Source of the DNA: Rhodovulum sp.
GTDB lineage: Bacteria; Pseudomonadota; Alphaproteobacteria; Rhodobacterales; Rhodobacteraceae
Assembly (NCBI GenBank): GCA_020637615.1
Contig: JACKKC010000011.1
Location: 1 to 64,000 of the forward strand
Reading direction: 5' to 3'
DNA: 64,000 bases
Below are positions 29,179 to 39,083 of this stretch, one piece after another (the first letter of the stretch is position 1; the number at the start of each line of letters is the position of its first letter). A model generated the notes under the pieces. The model searched no databases. It had not been told where the DNA came from and saw only the letters and a list, made by a program, of their open reading frames with translations. A program made the translations under genes and the position numbers.

Positions 29179-30888
29179 CTAATGCCAATGCGCGCATTTC
29201 GATGTCTGGCCGATCCCGGGATTGAAGCTGTTGGTCGGGTCGATGGAGCGGTAGAACCCGGCCAGATCCGGCTTGGCGTGGTAGAGGTGGCCGACATTGT
29301 GCTCGGCCGGGTATTCCGCGCCGCGCCGGTCGAGATGCCGCCACATCTCGTGCTCCAGCGCGAGGCAGTCATGGCCCCTGGCCACCACGTAATCCTGATG
29401 GAAGACGTGGCAGAAGAAATGGCCGTAATAGAGCTTCTTGACGATCTTGCCGTCGATCTCGGGCGGCAGGGTCTCGACCCATTCCCGGTCGTCGCGGCGC
29501 AGTGCGATGTCGAGCGCCACGATGTCCTCGACCTCGCGCGCATGGATGGCGCGGTATCGGACCGCCGCGCCCGCGACCGCGAAGCGGTGCAGGAAAGCGG
29601 CGGTTCCCTCGGCGGGCGTGCATTCGAACATGTCCCCGCTCGCCGAGGGAAACAGCGCCGACAGATACTCCCGCGCCTCGGCGATGCCGGCGCCGCCCAT
29701 GCGCAGCAGCAGGTGATGCTCGAAGCGGTCGCGGAAATCGTTCATCCGCGCGGGCAGATGCGCGGGCGCCAGCGCGGCGGCCGCCTGCGCCAGCCGGTCC
29801 GACAGGGTGGCGCCCAGGCCGAGCCGCTCGGTCAGCGAATCCATCCGCGCCTTGGCGGCGAAGAGCGCGGGCATCCGGTCGGTGCCGGCGCGCTGGATGA
29901 AGAGGAAGGTGTCCTTGCCGTACCGGGCCGCCACGTCATAGGCGTCGCGGTGGATGTATTCGCCGGCGACGGGCAGGTTGTCGAACCGGGTCAGGATATG
30001 GCGGCGGATCTCCGTCAACTCGTCGGGATCGTTGCTGCCGATATAGAAGACCGCGGTCTCCGTCTCGGATTCGAAGGTGTCCAGCCGCACCGCGAAGACC
30101 GCCAGCTTGCCGGCGCAACCCGCGCTCTCGTGCAGCCGCCGCGGATCGGCGTTGAACCGCGCCGGGGTGCGGGCGTCGACGTCGCGCACATGGGTGGCGT
30201 ATTCGCGGTCCGAGGCCCAGGCATCGGTGGGCGCCGGCCGCGGCAGGTCGCCGCGTTCGAGCCGGGCTAGGATCTCCTCAGGAGTATCGCCCAGATCCAG
30301 GCCCAGGTGATTGACCAGCGCGACCGATCCGTCGGCGCGCACCTCGGCATAGAGCGTCATCTCGGTATAGGCTGGGCCGCGCTGGATGAGCGCGCCGCCG
30401 GAATTGTTGCAGATGCCGCCGAGCACCGAGGCGCCGATGCAGCTAGAGCCGATCACCGAATGCGGCTCCCGCCCGAGCGGGCGCAGCCGCTTCTCCAGCG
30501 CGTCCAGCGTCGCGCCGGGCAGGCAGACCACCTGCCGCCCCTCCTCGATCAGATGCACGCCCTTCAGCCGCATGACGCTGACCAGCACGATCTCGCGGTC
30601 GTAATCCTCGCCCCAGGGCGTCGAGCCACCGGTCAGCCCGGTATTCGCGGCCTGGAGGATCACCGCCCGGCCGGCCGCGACGGCGACATTTAAGACCCGC
30701 CACATCTCGACCAGGGATCCGGGCCGCACCACCGCCGCCACCGGCCCCGAGCCGTAGCGGAACCCCCGCGTGAACCGGCGCGTGGCACGCGCTGCGGTCA
30801 GCACATGCCGCGCTCCCACGATGCCGCCGAGCTTGTCGAGCAAGTCGGCGCGCGTCACGGATTCTTCCTGCTGTCGGTCCCTGGTCAT
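29179..30888 (-). CDS. dld: Respiratory FAD-dependent D-lactate dehydrogenase
   Basis: This 569-residue flavoprotein resembles E. coli Dld (571 residues). I start it at ATG 30888 (MTRDRQQEESVTRADLLDKL), which has GGGAGGG upstream. The PCMH FAD-binding domain is clear (QAANTGLTGGSTPWGEDYDR, GSSCIGASVLGGICNNSGGA), and the membrane-binding and C-terminal domains follow (HDCLALEHEMW, ending CAHWH). It oxidises D-lactate to pyruvate and feeds electrons to quinone. It is first in the lactate operon and divergent from the GntR regulator. Confidence 0.93.
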   Translation of the reverse strand: MTRDRQQEESVTRADLLDKLGGIVGARHVLTAARATRRFTRGFRYGSGPVAAVVRPGSLVEMWRVLNVAVAAGRAVILQAANTGLTGGSTPWGEDYDREIVLVSVMRLKGVHLIEEGRQVVCLPGATLDALEKRLRPLGREPHSVIGSSCIGASVLGGICNNSGGALIQRGPAYTEMTLYAEVRADGSVALVNHLGLDLGDTPEEILARLERGDLPRPAPTDAWASDREYATHVRDVDARTPARFNADPRRLHESAGCAGKLAVFAVRLDTFESETETAVFYIGSNDPDELTEIRRHILTRFDNLPVAGEYIHRDAYDVAARYGKDTFLFIQRAGTDRMPALFAAKARMDSLTERLGLGATLSDRLAQAAAALAPAHLPARMNDFRDRFEHHLLLRMGGAGIAEAREYLSALFPSASGDMFECTPAEGTAAFLHRFAVAGAAVRYRAIHAREVEDIVALDIALRRDDREWVETLPPEIDGKIVKKLYYGHFFCHVFHQDYVVARGHDCLALEHEMWRHLDRRGAEYPAEHNVGHLYHAKPDLAGFYRSIDPTNSFNPGIGQTSKCAHWH

Positions 30889-30966
30889 TCGCCCTCCCCT
30901 TTTCAGACGCACGACGGCCCTGCGCTTGGGCGAGCCGCCGTCGCCCAGTCGTTGCCGTCGCGATGG

Positions 30967-31032
30967 AATTTTTGGTTTTCACTCTCAATGCATTGGTAAA
31001 AGATTTTTACCGAGCATGTCAATCCAAAAATT
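30967..31032. promoter_or_regulatory. Nested inverted repeats between dld and its divergent GntR regulator
   Basis: An inner perfect palindrome, GGTAAAA-GAT-TTTTACC (30995-31011), lies inside an outer pair AATTTTTGG (30967-30975) and CCAAAAATT (31024-31032). The inner site has the TGGT...ACC look of GntR/FadR-type operators such as that of LldR. Its placement in the 216-base divergent region fits control of both the lactate operon and the regulator gene. Binding by the neighbouring GntR protein is inference. Confidence 0.65.
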
Positions 31033-31104
31033 GAATTGCCCATTGGCCCGACCGCGGCTAGGCTGGGATTCCGATGGAACGCCAGACGGTTCGGAGGCGC
31101 GATC

Positions 31105-31878
31105 ATGGACAGCAGGGTGAACAAGGGCGCCAGCGCCGCCCAGGCCACGGCCCGGCATATCGAGGATCTGATTCTCGAAGGCTCGCTGCGCTCGGGCGAT
31201 CCGCTGTTGCCGGAACGGGAGATGGCACTGCGGCTCGACGTGTCGCGCCCGACCCTGCGGCGGGGGCTCAAGATCCTCGAGGACAAGGGGCTGATCGAGA
31301 CCGACGCCGGCGGGACCCGGCGAATCGCGCCGCTGGCGACCAGCCTCACCGATCCGCTGATCGAGCTCATGTCCACGGGCGGCAGGGTGATCGACGACTA
31401 TCTCGAGCTGCGCGGCACGCTCGAGGGCATGGCCGCGGGCCTCGCCGCGACCCGGGCCAGCGACATCGACCGCCAGTCCCTCACCCGCTGCGTCGAGCGG
31501 ATCGAGGCAGCGCATGAAAAGGCCGATGCCCGCGACGAGGCCGAGGCCGACGTGGACCTGCATCTCGCCATCTACGAGGCCAGCCACAACATCGTGCTCC
31601 TGCAGATCATGCGGGCGCTGTCGGGCATGCTGCGCGAGGGCGTGTTTCACAACCGCGAGAAGCTCTATTCGCGGAACGAGGTGCGCGACGTGCTGCGGCT
31701 CCAGCACCGCGCCATCTACGACGCCGTCATGGCGCGCGACCCTGTCGCGGCGGCCCGCGCCGCCGAGGATCACATGCTCTACACGCGGCGCGCGCTGAAC
31801 GAGATCGCGGCGGCGGAGGCGCGGCTCGACATCTCGCTGCGCCGCATCGACGGCGGCAATATCGCCCAGCGTCCCTGA
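31105..31878 (+). CDS. GntR/FadR-family regulator of lactate use
   Basis: The ATG at 31105 (MDSRVNKGASAAQATARHIE) is preceded by GGAGG. Residues 1-80 form the GntR winged helix (GDPLLPEREMALRLDVSRPT, LKILEDKGLIETDAGG). The rest is an FCD effector domain with the metal-binding acid/His pattern (DVDLHLAIYEASHN, LQHRAIYDAVMARDPVAAAR). The 257-residue protein is divergent from the lactate operon, as lldR/dld regulators usually are. The effector is expected to be lactate. Its 3' end lies about 90 bases from the first IS of the island. Confidence 0.88.
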   Translation: MDSRVNKGASAAQATARHIEDLILEGSLRSGDPLLPEREMALRLDVSRPTLRRGLKILEDKGLIETDAGGTRRIAPLATSLTDPLIELMSTGGRVIDDYLELRGTLEGMAAGLAATRASDIDRQSLTRCVERIEAAHEKADARDEAEADVDLHLAIYEASHNIVLLQIMRALSGMLREGVFHNREKLYSRNEVRDVLRLQHRAIYDAVMARDPVAAARAAEDHMLYTRRALNEIAAAEARLDISLRRIDGGNIAQRP

Positions 31879-31971
31879 CCCGCGCCCCTGCCGACCCCGG
31901 CGCCCACCGGCACGACTCGCGGGCGACCGCCACCCGAGCCGCCAACCGCGCCGCCAGTCGAATTCTGCTAG

Positions 31972-33115
31972 TCACCTGAATCTAAAGTTCGGCACATGTG
32001 TTTCGCTGTGTCCGCTGGCAGAACCGCTTGACGGATGCGAGGATCTCATCAGCTGATTTGACCCATCGGTATGGCTTGGGCTTCTCGTTATGCGCCTCAA
32101 TGAAGGCGGCAATGTCGGCCTCTAGCTCGGCGGTGGACCGGTGGACACCCCGTTGCAGTTGCTTGCGTGTCAACTCAGCGAACCAACGCTCCACTTGGTT
32201 GATCCAGCTTGCCGACGTGGGCGTGAAATGCACGTGCCAGTGCGGGCGGCGCGCCAGCCGCGCCTTGACGCGCGGCGTTTTGTGCGTGGCATAGTTGTCC
32301 ATCACCAGATGCACCTCCGGCCCGTCCGGCATGGCAACGTCGATCTTCTTGAGGAAGTCGAGGAACCCTGGTTGCCCGATGCCGTTTGTAGCATTTCCGA
32401 TCACTGCCCCCGTGGCGATATCGAGCGCGGCAAACAGCGACGTCGTGCCGTGTCGAATGTATGTGTGGGTTCTGCGTTCGGCGACACCGACGCCATCAGC
32501 AGCACCGGCTGTTCGCGGTCAGCGCCTGGATCTGCGATTTTTCATCTACACACAGCACGATAGCCCGGTTCGGCGGCGACATGTAAAGGCCGACGATGTC
32601 CTGCACCTTGTCGACGAACAGCGGATCGGTCGAGAGTTTGAACGTCTCGCTCGATGCGGCTGAAGGCCGAAGGCGGCCCAGATGCGCCGGATTGTCGTAT
32701 GCGACAGGCCCGTTGCTGCGGCCATCGATCGGATCGACCAATGGGTGGCATCCTTCGGCGCGCTGTTGTTCAGTGTGCGTTCGATTACCGCAGCAACCTG
32801 ATCGTCCGATACGGTGCGTGGCCGACCGGGCCGGTATTCGTCGGTCAAACCCTCGATCCGCTCCTTCACAAACCGCCTGCGCCATTTGCCAACAGTGTGC
32901 TCATGCACACCGAGCCGCGCACCAGCCTCCTTGCTTTGAAGCCCTTCCGCGCAGAGCAAGATCATCCTGCACCGGTCCGAGAGCGACCGCGCCGCCTTGT
33001 GTCGCCGAACCTGTGCTTCGAGGAAGGCCCGTTCCTTCTCACTCAGAACGACCTCGTCTGCCAAACGCCCCACCATCGCATCATCTCCCGATATACATCA
33101 AGTTAATGATACGCA
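31972..33115 (-). mobile_element. IS630-type element, copy A
   Basis: The sequence from about 31972 (GTCACCTGAATCTAAAGTTC) is repeated almost exactly from about 41741 (copy B), in the same orientation, about 9.77 kb away. The match holds to about 33051, where copy B is interrupted by another IS. The right end is near 33110 but not fixed, because terminal repeats are weak. Copy A borders a second, different IS630-type element (copy C) without a gene between them. Confidence 0.75.
31982..33076 (-). pseudogene. IS630-type transposase, frameshifted (copy A)
   Basis: The N-terminal HTH half is intact ([45 protein letters not shown]), as is the C-terminal DDE half (HLVMDNYATHK, FTPTSASWINQVERWFAELT). 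Between about 32380 and 32800 the reading frame changes several times through small insertions and deletions, so no full product is possible. The catalytic core region ([10 protein letters not shown]) lies in this broken part. Copy B carries a different set of small indels in the same segment. Confidence 0.85.
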
Positions 33116-33771
33116 TTACGGTTCCATAGGACTAGGACTGAAGGTGTCGACGATACGTCCGATGGCGTGCCAGAGGCCGGCGACGGTTCGCTCGGCGGCC
33201 TTTCGGAGCAGGGCCTTGAGTTTGGCGAATGCGTTCTCGATCGGATTGAAGTCGGGGCTGTAGGGCGGGAGGAAGAGGAGCGCCGCGCCGGCAGCCTCGA
33301 TGAGCGCGCGGACCCTCGGCCCCTTGTGGCTGGAGAGGTTGTCCATGACGACGACATCGCCGGGCCGGAGCTCCGGCACGAGGACCTGCGCGACGTAGGC
33401 CTCGAAGGCCTCGCGGTTGATCGGTCCGGAGAGCACGAAGGGCGCGATCATGCCGCGCAGCGTGAGGGCGGCGACGACGGTGGTGGTCTTCCAGTGGCCG
33501 TGTGGCACGCCGACGCGCAGGCGCTCGCCACGGGGCGCGCGGCCGTGGGTGCGGGCCATGTTGGTCTTCGCCCATCCTCCGCAGGACAATCGATCCCCCG
33601 GATCGATTGCTGATCCTGCTCCGACATCGATGAAGACCAGCCGCGCGGGGTCGAGGTCGGGCTGCGCCTCGAACCAGGCCTCGCGCCGCTTCAGGACGTC
33701 GGGCCGGTCCTGCTCGCTGGCGTGCGCGGTCTTTTTTTGTGCGTGATCCGGTGGCGGGCGAAGAAGCGCGA
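33116..33771 (-). pseudogene. IS630-type transposase, truncated copy C
   Basis: This is the downstream part of a second IS630 transposase, nearly identical to copy D at 44.6-45.6 kb. It contains the T7 run at 33732-33738 (A7G on the coding strand), where a -1 shift joins the HTH frame to the catalytic frame (KKTAHASEQDRPDVLKRREA). It then has KTNMARTHGRAPRGERLRVG, VVMDNLSSHKGPRV and PYSPDFNPIENAFAKLKALL. The first catalytic motif is disrupted: FID is followed by VGAGSAIDPGDRLSCGG instead of the usual ET. The N-terminal part ends at FARHRIT, where an IS256-type element begins. It cannot make a working enzyme. Confidence 0.85.
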
Positions 33772-35118
33772 GAGTGTCCGGTTTTCTGTGTAAGCGCCCG
33801 CCGGTCCATGCTGAGAAGAAAGGACGGCGTGGGCCATGGGGTAGACAATCGACGACGAGATTCTGGACGAGCTGCTGAAGGGCTGCGAGCGGCCTGAAGA
33901 CCTGCTCGGTGGCGGCGGGCTGCTGAGGGAGCTCAAGAAGGCGCTGATGCAGCGGATGCTGGGTGCCGAACTGAGCGATCATCCTGGCTACGGGCATGGG
34001 TCAAAGCGCCGCCCGTTCAGACGGGCCGCCGCAACGGTGCCAGCCGCAAGACGGTGAAGGGCGAGGACGGCGCCTTCGAGATCGAGGTGCCGCGGGACCG
34101 CGATGGGAGCTTCGAGCCGAAGCTGATCGCCAAGGGCCAGACGCGGATCGACGATCTCGATGATAAGATCATCGCGATGTACGCCCGTGGGATGAGCATG
34201 CGCGACATCCGCGGCCACCGGGAAGAGCTCTGCGGGCTGGAGGTGTCCCCCGACCTGATCAGCCGCGTCACCGACGCCGTGCTGGACGAGGTCAGGGAAT
34301 GGCGCTCCCGGGCACTGGATGCCGTCTACCCCATCGTCATCTTCGATGCCTTGCGGGTGAAGATCAGGGACAAGGACAGCCGGATCGTGAAGAACGAGGC
34401 GGTGTACCTCGCCCTCGGGGTCACCGGCGACGGGCAGCGCGCGGTCCTGGGCCTGTGGATCGCCGCGAACGAAGGGGCCAGGTTCTGGCTGGCGGTGATG
34501 ACCGAGCTGCGCAATCGCGGCGTGCAGGACATCCTGATCGCCGTCGTCGACGGGCTGAAGGGCCTTCCAGAGGCGATCAACCCGGCCTTCCCGGAAACGA
34601 CCGTCCAGACCTGCATCGTCCATCTGGTGCGCCATTCGCTGAACTTCTGTTCCTGGAAGGACCGCAAGGCGGTCGCCGCCAGGCTCCGCGAGGTCTACGG
34701 CGCCGAGACGGCCGAGGCCGCCCGGGACGCCCTCGAGGCCTTCGACGAAGCTTGGGGCAATCAATGTCCCTCGATCGCCCAGGCCTGGCGCCGGGCCTGG
34801 CAGGAGGTGATCCCGTTCTTCGCCTTCAGCCCGGAAATCCGCCGGGTGATCCACACGACGAACGCCGTGGAAAGCCTCAGCCGCGTGATCCGGAAATCGA
34901 TCAAGGCGCGCGGTCCGTTCCCGTCCGAGGATGCCGCCGAGAAGCTGATCTACCTCGCGATCCGGGGGCACGAGAAAACTTCGAGAACCGTCAGAGGATG
35001 GCTGGCAGCGGTAAACCAGTTCGCCATAACGTTCGAGGATCGCTTCTCGCCGCTGGGTGGTTGAGGGCGGTCAGATTGGAACCGGACCGGCGGCGAATAC
35101 ACAGAGTTCCTGACACTC
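33772..35118 (+). mobile_element. IS256-type element
   Basis: The left end GAGTGTCCGGTTTTCTGTGT and the right end (read inward from 35118) GAGTGTCAGGAACTCTGTGT form imperfect terminal inverted repeats of about 26 bases, placing the element at 33772-35118 (about 1350 bases). No matching target duplication is seen. The left flank is a truncated IS630 (copy C) and the right flank a truncated IS21, so adjacent deletions or recombination followed insertion. Confidence 0.85.
33836..35064 (+). pseudogene. IS256-family (Mutator-type) transposase with early stop and frameshift
   Basis: From ATG 33836 the third codon is TAG. The frame then reads IDDEILDELLKGCERPEDLL to GAELSDHPGYGHG, and near 34006 a single-base loss shifts the frame. 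The other frame continues from GASRKTV through EVPRDRDGSFEPKLIAKGQ, the catalytic FDALRVKIRD, VVDGLKGLPEAINPAFP and HTTNAVESLSRVIRKS, to the stop at 35064. The catalytic part is intact from 34054, but the N-terminal DNA-binding part is out of frame. Confidence 0.85.
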
Positions 35119-36173
35119 CGATCGGCATAGGCGCGGATCTCGACCGGCCGGCCGACGGCGCTCGCCATCACCGAGTACTTGTTGTTGTCGAAGCGCACGA
35201 GGCAGGTCTTCGACGGCGAGACCGGTGTCGCATGGAAGCCGTCGAACGGCCCGGCGTACGGCACCAGGCTCGGCCGCTCTGCCTCGAACATCGCCCAGAT
35301 GGTACTGTCCCGCACCTCCGGATGCGGCTGCGCCTTCGCCCAGGCGATGCAGCGGTCGACGAGCCAGGCGTTCAGCTCCTCGTAGCTCCGCACCCGCACC
35401 CGCGGCGAGAAGAAGCGCTGCCGCACCGTGCCCACCTGGTTCTCGACCTGACCCTTCTCCCAGCCCGACGCCGGGGTGCACGCTACCGGCTCGACCAGGT
35501 AGTGCCCGCACATCTGCTGGAAGCGCCGGTTGTAGTCCCGGGCCTTGCCGACGAGGATCGCGTCCACCGCCGTCTTCATGTTGTCGTAGATGCCCCGCGT
35601 GCAGGCGCCCTTGAAGAAGGCGAACGCCCGGTCGTGGGCGTCGAACACCATCTCCTGGCTCTCGCGCGGGTAGGCCCGCACGAACAGCATCCGGCTGTGG
35701 CAGAGCCGCACCTGCGCCACCTTCACCGTCACCGTGACCCCGGCGATCAGCACCACCTCGTGGCTCCAGTCGAACTGGTACGCCTCCCCCGGCGCGAAGC
35801 TCAGCGGCACGAACGCCGCCGCCGTCGCCGCGGCCCGCTCGCGCTGCCACCCGGCCGCGTAGCGCCGCACCGCGTCGTAGCCGCCCTCGTAGCCGAGCCC
35901 GCGCAGCTCCTCGAAGACACGGATCAGCGTCAGCCGCTCCCGGCTCGACCGCGCCGCATTCACCGCCAGCAGCCGGTCCAGCTCCTCACGCCACGGACCG
36001 ATCCTCGGCTGCGGCTGCACGCTCCGCTCGTAGACGAACGCCGTCTCGCCGCTCCGCAGGATCTTCCGCACCGTGTTCCGCGAGACGTGGAGCTCCCGGC
36101 AGATCTCCTTGATCGACCGACCGCGCACGTAAAACTCGCGACGCACCCGCGCGATCGTATCCACGCCCTTCAT
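35119..36173 (-). pseudogene. istA: IS21 transposase istA, C-terminally truncated
   Basis: From ATG 36173 (MKGVDTIARVRREFYVRGRS) the protein has an HTH (IKEICRELHVSRNTVRKIL) and a DDE integrase core (PGEAYQFDWSHEVVLIAGVT, TRGIYDNMKTAVDAIL, CTPASGWEKGQVENQVG). It stops being IstA after VGRPVEIRAYADRS, at the edge of the IS256-type element. About 350 of an expected 500 residues remain, and the partner istB is gone. The element is therefore inactive. Confidence 0.85.
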
Positions 36174-36289
36174 CCCCCGCCACCCGTCCAGAACGAACCA
36201 GACGGGCACTGCTGTTCACGGAGGAAGGGGGGTCAATCTTCGACGCCGATCCCCGGCCTCACGGGGTCAACATTCCACGCCGATCCACA
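35119..36289 (-). mobile_element. IS21-type element, truncated
   Basis: The outer end near 36289 reads TGTGGATCGGCGTGGAATGT inward. The motif GGGGTCAA..TTC.ACGCCGATCC occurs twice (near 36231-36251 and 36259-36286), the repeated terminal binding sites typical of IS21. The opposite side stops at 35118 against the IS256-type element, inside istA. The istB gene and the second end are missing. Confidence 0.8.
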
Positions 36290-36540
36290 TTGAGTCCCCC
36301 TTCAGCCCCCTGACCGGCGCGGCGAACCTTGACGATGGAGCCGTCGAGCATCGCGTATTCGAGATCGGTCCGGTCGGCCAAGGCTCTGAACATCCTGTAG
36401 AAAGCGTCCGCCTTCACCGCCCTTGGCATGCCCACGAGCATCAGGATCAGGCGAAGAACGCGGGGAAAGGGGCGCTCGAAGTGGACCTCGTTCCATGCAA
36501 CAGCGCCGGTCAACGTCCCTTTCATGATGGTGGCCCCCGA
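36290..36540 (-). pseudogene. IS5-family transposase fragment
   Basis: A short piece of an IS5-type transposase reads VKADAFYRMFRALADRTDLE, then YAMLDGSIVKVRRAGQGAEG. It contains the first catalytic Asp region (MLDGSIVKV, usually MLDATIVKVHRHGQGAKGG). It is cut off exactly at the IS21 terminus (36289/36290), so the IS21 element inserted into it or recombined there. The upstream limit is unclear because the sequence loses IS5 similarity around 36.5 kb. Confidence 0.65.
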
Positions 36541-36617
36541 TAGCTTAGGTCGCGATGGCTGAGAATACTTGAGGCTCGCGGCAAACTCACCCTTCACCAT
36601 CGCGTTGCGCAACCCAC

Positions 36618-36712
36618 GCAAAGGTGCGCCGTAACCTGTTCGCCTATATTGAGGGCTCCTTCAAATCACGTCACCTGAATTCGGGAAAGGGCTACCCTTC
36701 GCCCTGCCCCAG
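36618..36712 (+). pseudogene. Small IS3-family orfB tail relic
   Basis: About 27 codons read VRRNLFAYIEGSFKSRHLNS then GKGYPSP. This matches the conserved C-terminus of IS3-group transposases (RR.LFxYIEGFYNxRRxHSxLGYxSP). Nothing else of that element is recognisable nearby. It is a remnant of a further insertion sequence, not a gene. Confidence 0.6.
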
Positions 36713-36984
36713 TCCACCAAGCCGGGGCAGGATCTCCTCATCGACGTGCCACTGCAGAGCAAACGCTCCTACCCAAAGACTTACCTTCGATCGCGCCGTC
36801 AATCCCGCCGTGGCGCGCCCGATGGAATCGGAGACCCAACTGCCCGCACACATCCAGTGCCCACTTGCGACGGCGAGTTCATCCGATTCCGGGTCGGGCG
36901 ACAACATCCGGCGATCATGCAGAGCAGGTGCAGAAGCGCACGGACGACGGCGGTCGCGCGTTCAAGCAGCCTCGCACCGTGGAC

Positions 36985-37659
36985 TCACCCATCGGGGACC
37001 GGCGCGACCATCAGGTTCATTGCAATCGATATCCTCTCGCGTTTTCCCGAATAGGCTCGAACGCCATGCAAGAGCCACCCGGAGAAGGCAACGATCATGC
37101 CGGACGTCGGCCGGATCCCATAGTTCGAATGCTCCCGCATTCCATCTGGCCACCGAAACCCGACACCAGGAGCGTACATCTGATTCATTGGAAACCTCGG
37201 ATCGTACAGCACGAGCTCGCCGCCGTGGTCCGCACCGCTTCCGGTGCTGCCATCATCGACATAATAGACACATGCCCACAGCGTGCCCGGGTGCGCGTGT
37301 GATTGCTTTGAACCCATGGGCGGATATACGTTGGCCCACATTTCGAGGTTCCATCGGAACCGCGGCTTGTCGACCTGCTTTTGGTCGACCGTGAAGCGGT
37401 CACAAAACGCGACGGCATGTCGTGCAAGGTCCAAGGCCGCACCGGATGCCCATCCCTGCATGCCCTTCGGTGACTCCCAACCTACCGTGCTGGACTGCTG
37501 GTTGCCGGCATGCTCCTCGCGCTTGCGCACGATAGCAGAACGCAGCTCAGAGTTGAGCTTATCCGCGTCTGGGACATATCCGACAATTACGCCCGTCGGA
37601 AACAGACTTAGTACTCGCGAACGGAAAGCGCCGCCGTCCGACTGTGTAGACCCTGTCAT
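36985..37659 (-). CDS. 2OG-Fe(II) oxygenase family protein
   Basis: The 224-residue protein (ATG 37659, MTGSTQSDGGAFRSRVLSLF) matches the putative 2OG-Fe(II) oxygenase family related to TIGR02466. NVYPPMGSKQSHAHPGTLWA supplies the first His residues (H121/H123), and FSGWLLHGVRAYSGKRERIS supplies the distal His (H198) and the 2-oxoglutarate-binding Arg region. Such enzymes use Fe(II), oxygen and 2-oxoglutarate to hydroxylate a substrate, here unknown. The GC content is visibly lower than in the chromosomal genes. It is enclosed in the IS island and divergent from the beta-solenoid gene, which suggests recent transfer. An upstream ATG at 37686 is an alternative start. Confidence 0.8.
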   Translation of the reverse strand: MTGSTQSDGGAFRSRVLSLFPTGVIVGYVPDADKLNSELRSAIVRKREEHAGNQQSSTVGWESPKGMQGWASGAALDLARHAVAFCDRFTVDQKQVDKPRFRWNLEMWANVYPPMGSKQSHAHPGTLWACVYYVDDGSTGSGADHGGELVLYDPRFPMNQMYAPGVGFRWPDGMREHSNYGIRPTSGMIVAFSGWLLHGVRAYSGKRERISIAMNLMVAPVPDG

Positions 37660-37796
37660 TTTTCGGTCACACTGCGGGTAGATCACTGCGCAAATAAGTT
37701 GCCCGAAAGCCTGATCCGTTGCAAGATTCTAATCCTCAGGGGTGTCGGAAAGCATCATTGCGGCAGCGCGTCATCCCGACGAGCGAGGGGGTCACG

Positions 37797-39032
37797 ATGG
37801 TAACGCTGCGACGTAGGTCGGCACTCCTAACGTCAACCGCGCTTGGCGGTCTCCTTTGCGTTGGGGCTCCGTTCTTGACCGGTTTTGATGGTTACGATGC
37901 GAAGGCTTGCGCATTTGACGGAAGAGTAATTGTAAGTTGCAATGAAGACCCAGATGGGCCTTCCGAATTCATACTATTGTATGATCCAGTCCCAGATAAC
38001 GATAGCCTCATTGAAGAACTTTTCATCTTCAACGACTTTGAGGGATCTGAATCGATTAGCACACCGATTCTATCGCCCGGCCCGTTTGTGTTTGAAGGGA
38101 ATGATTTCCTCGGTCTTCAAGTTGGTTTTGACGGGATCTTGACCGTAGATGATTCTGCCTCCGATTGGGGGTCTGGGGACGACACTTTTTTTGTCGCGGA
38201 TGGACTTCTGGAGCTTCCCGGCGGCCTGATAGGGGGCGCTGGCGACGACGTATTTACCATTGATGGCGGCACAGTCGGGGGCAGCCTTCTCGGTGAAGTT
38301 GGCGATGACACATTCGCGATCCTAGACGGCGAAGTCCGGGGAGACCTGCTCGGCGGCGAAGGGAGCGACATGTTCGCCGTAGACCGTGGCACAGTCGTCG
38401 GCCGCCTCCTCGGTGAAGCGGGGAACGACATCTTCGACATTTCCGGTGGCAGCGTCTCGAACATCGAGGGCGGCGATGGCGACGACAGCGTTACGGTCGC
38501 CGGGTCTGCCCAAGTCGGTTCGGTGATCGGAGGAAGCGGCAACGACACCTTCACATTGAATGGAGGCAGCGTCTTCGGCGACGTCTTCGGGGACTTGGGC
38601 AACGACACGTTCACAGTGACCGGTGGAGTCCTGCTGGGGAACGGCGACACAACCTTCGGCAATATTGTAGGCGGCCTTGGCAACGACACGTTCACGGTGA
38701 CCAGCGGGACGGTAACCGGCAGTCTCCTTGGAGAGGCAGGTGAGGATAGCTTCAATATCGAAGGGGGCACCGTCCAGGGCAACATCGTCGGAGGTGACAC
38801 GGACGACGCGGATACGATCAGCATTGCCGGAGGGATGCTCGAGGGCAGCGCCTTCGGTGGCGGCGGGAATAACAGATTCACGGTGTCGGATGGCAAAGTT
38901 CAGGGCGACCTGAGCGGCGGTGAGGGCAACGATACATTCCTGGTGACCGGCGGCACCGTCGCCGGCAGCCTCCGCGGCTGGACTGGCGAAGACCGTTGTC
39001 CGTCGTCAGACTTTTCGGGACATCTAAGCTGA
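37797..39032 (+). pseudogene. Secreted beta-solenoid (autotransporter-like) protein, cut off by an IS3 element
   Basis: ATG 37797 starts a signal peptide (MVTLRRRSALLTSTALGGLL). After about 120 non-repetitive residues come about twelve copies of a 20-residue repeat. Its core is G-x-G-N-D-T-F-x-V-x-G-G-x-V-x-G-x-L-x-G (for example GLGNDTFTVTSGTVTGSLLG), which predicts a beta-solenoid. Such passengers normally end in an outer-membrane beta-barrel, but here the gene runs into an IS3 element at 38997 and the last residues are IS-encoded. GC is lower than average in the first 400 bases. The function was probably surface adhesion or similar. Confidence 0.7.
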
Positions 39033-39083
39033 TCGAGCATTGGAGGGCTCTGGCTCATCTGTTTCAGGTTAGGCCGCTCGGCC

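Noticed and set aside
38150..38996. Regular repeats that might be taken for a CRISPR array
   Set aside because: The repeats are coding, about 60 bases long, divergent in sequence and in frame; there are no unique spacers. No CRISPR array or cas gene is present in the window.
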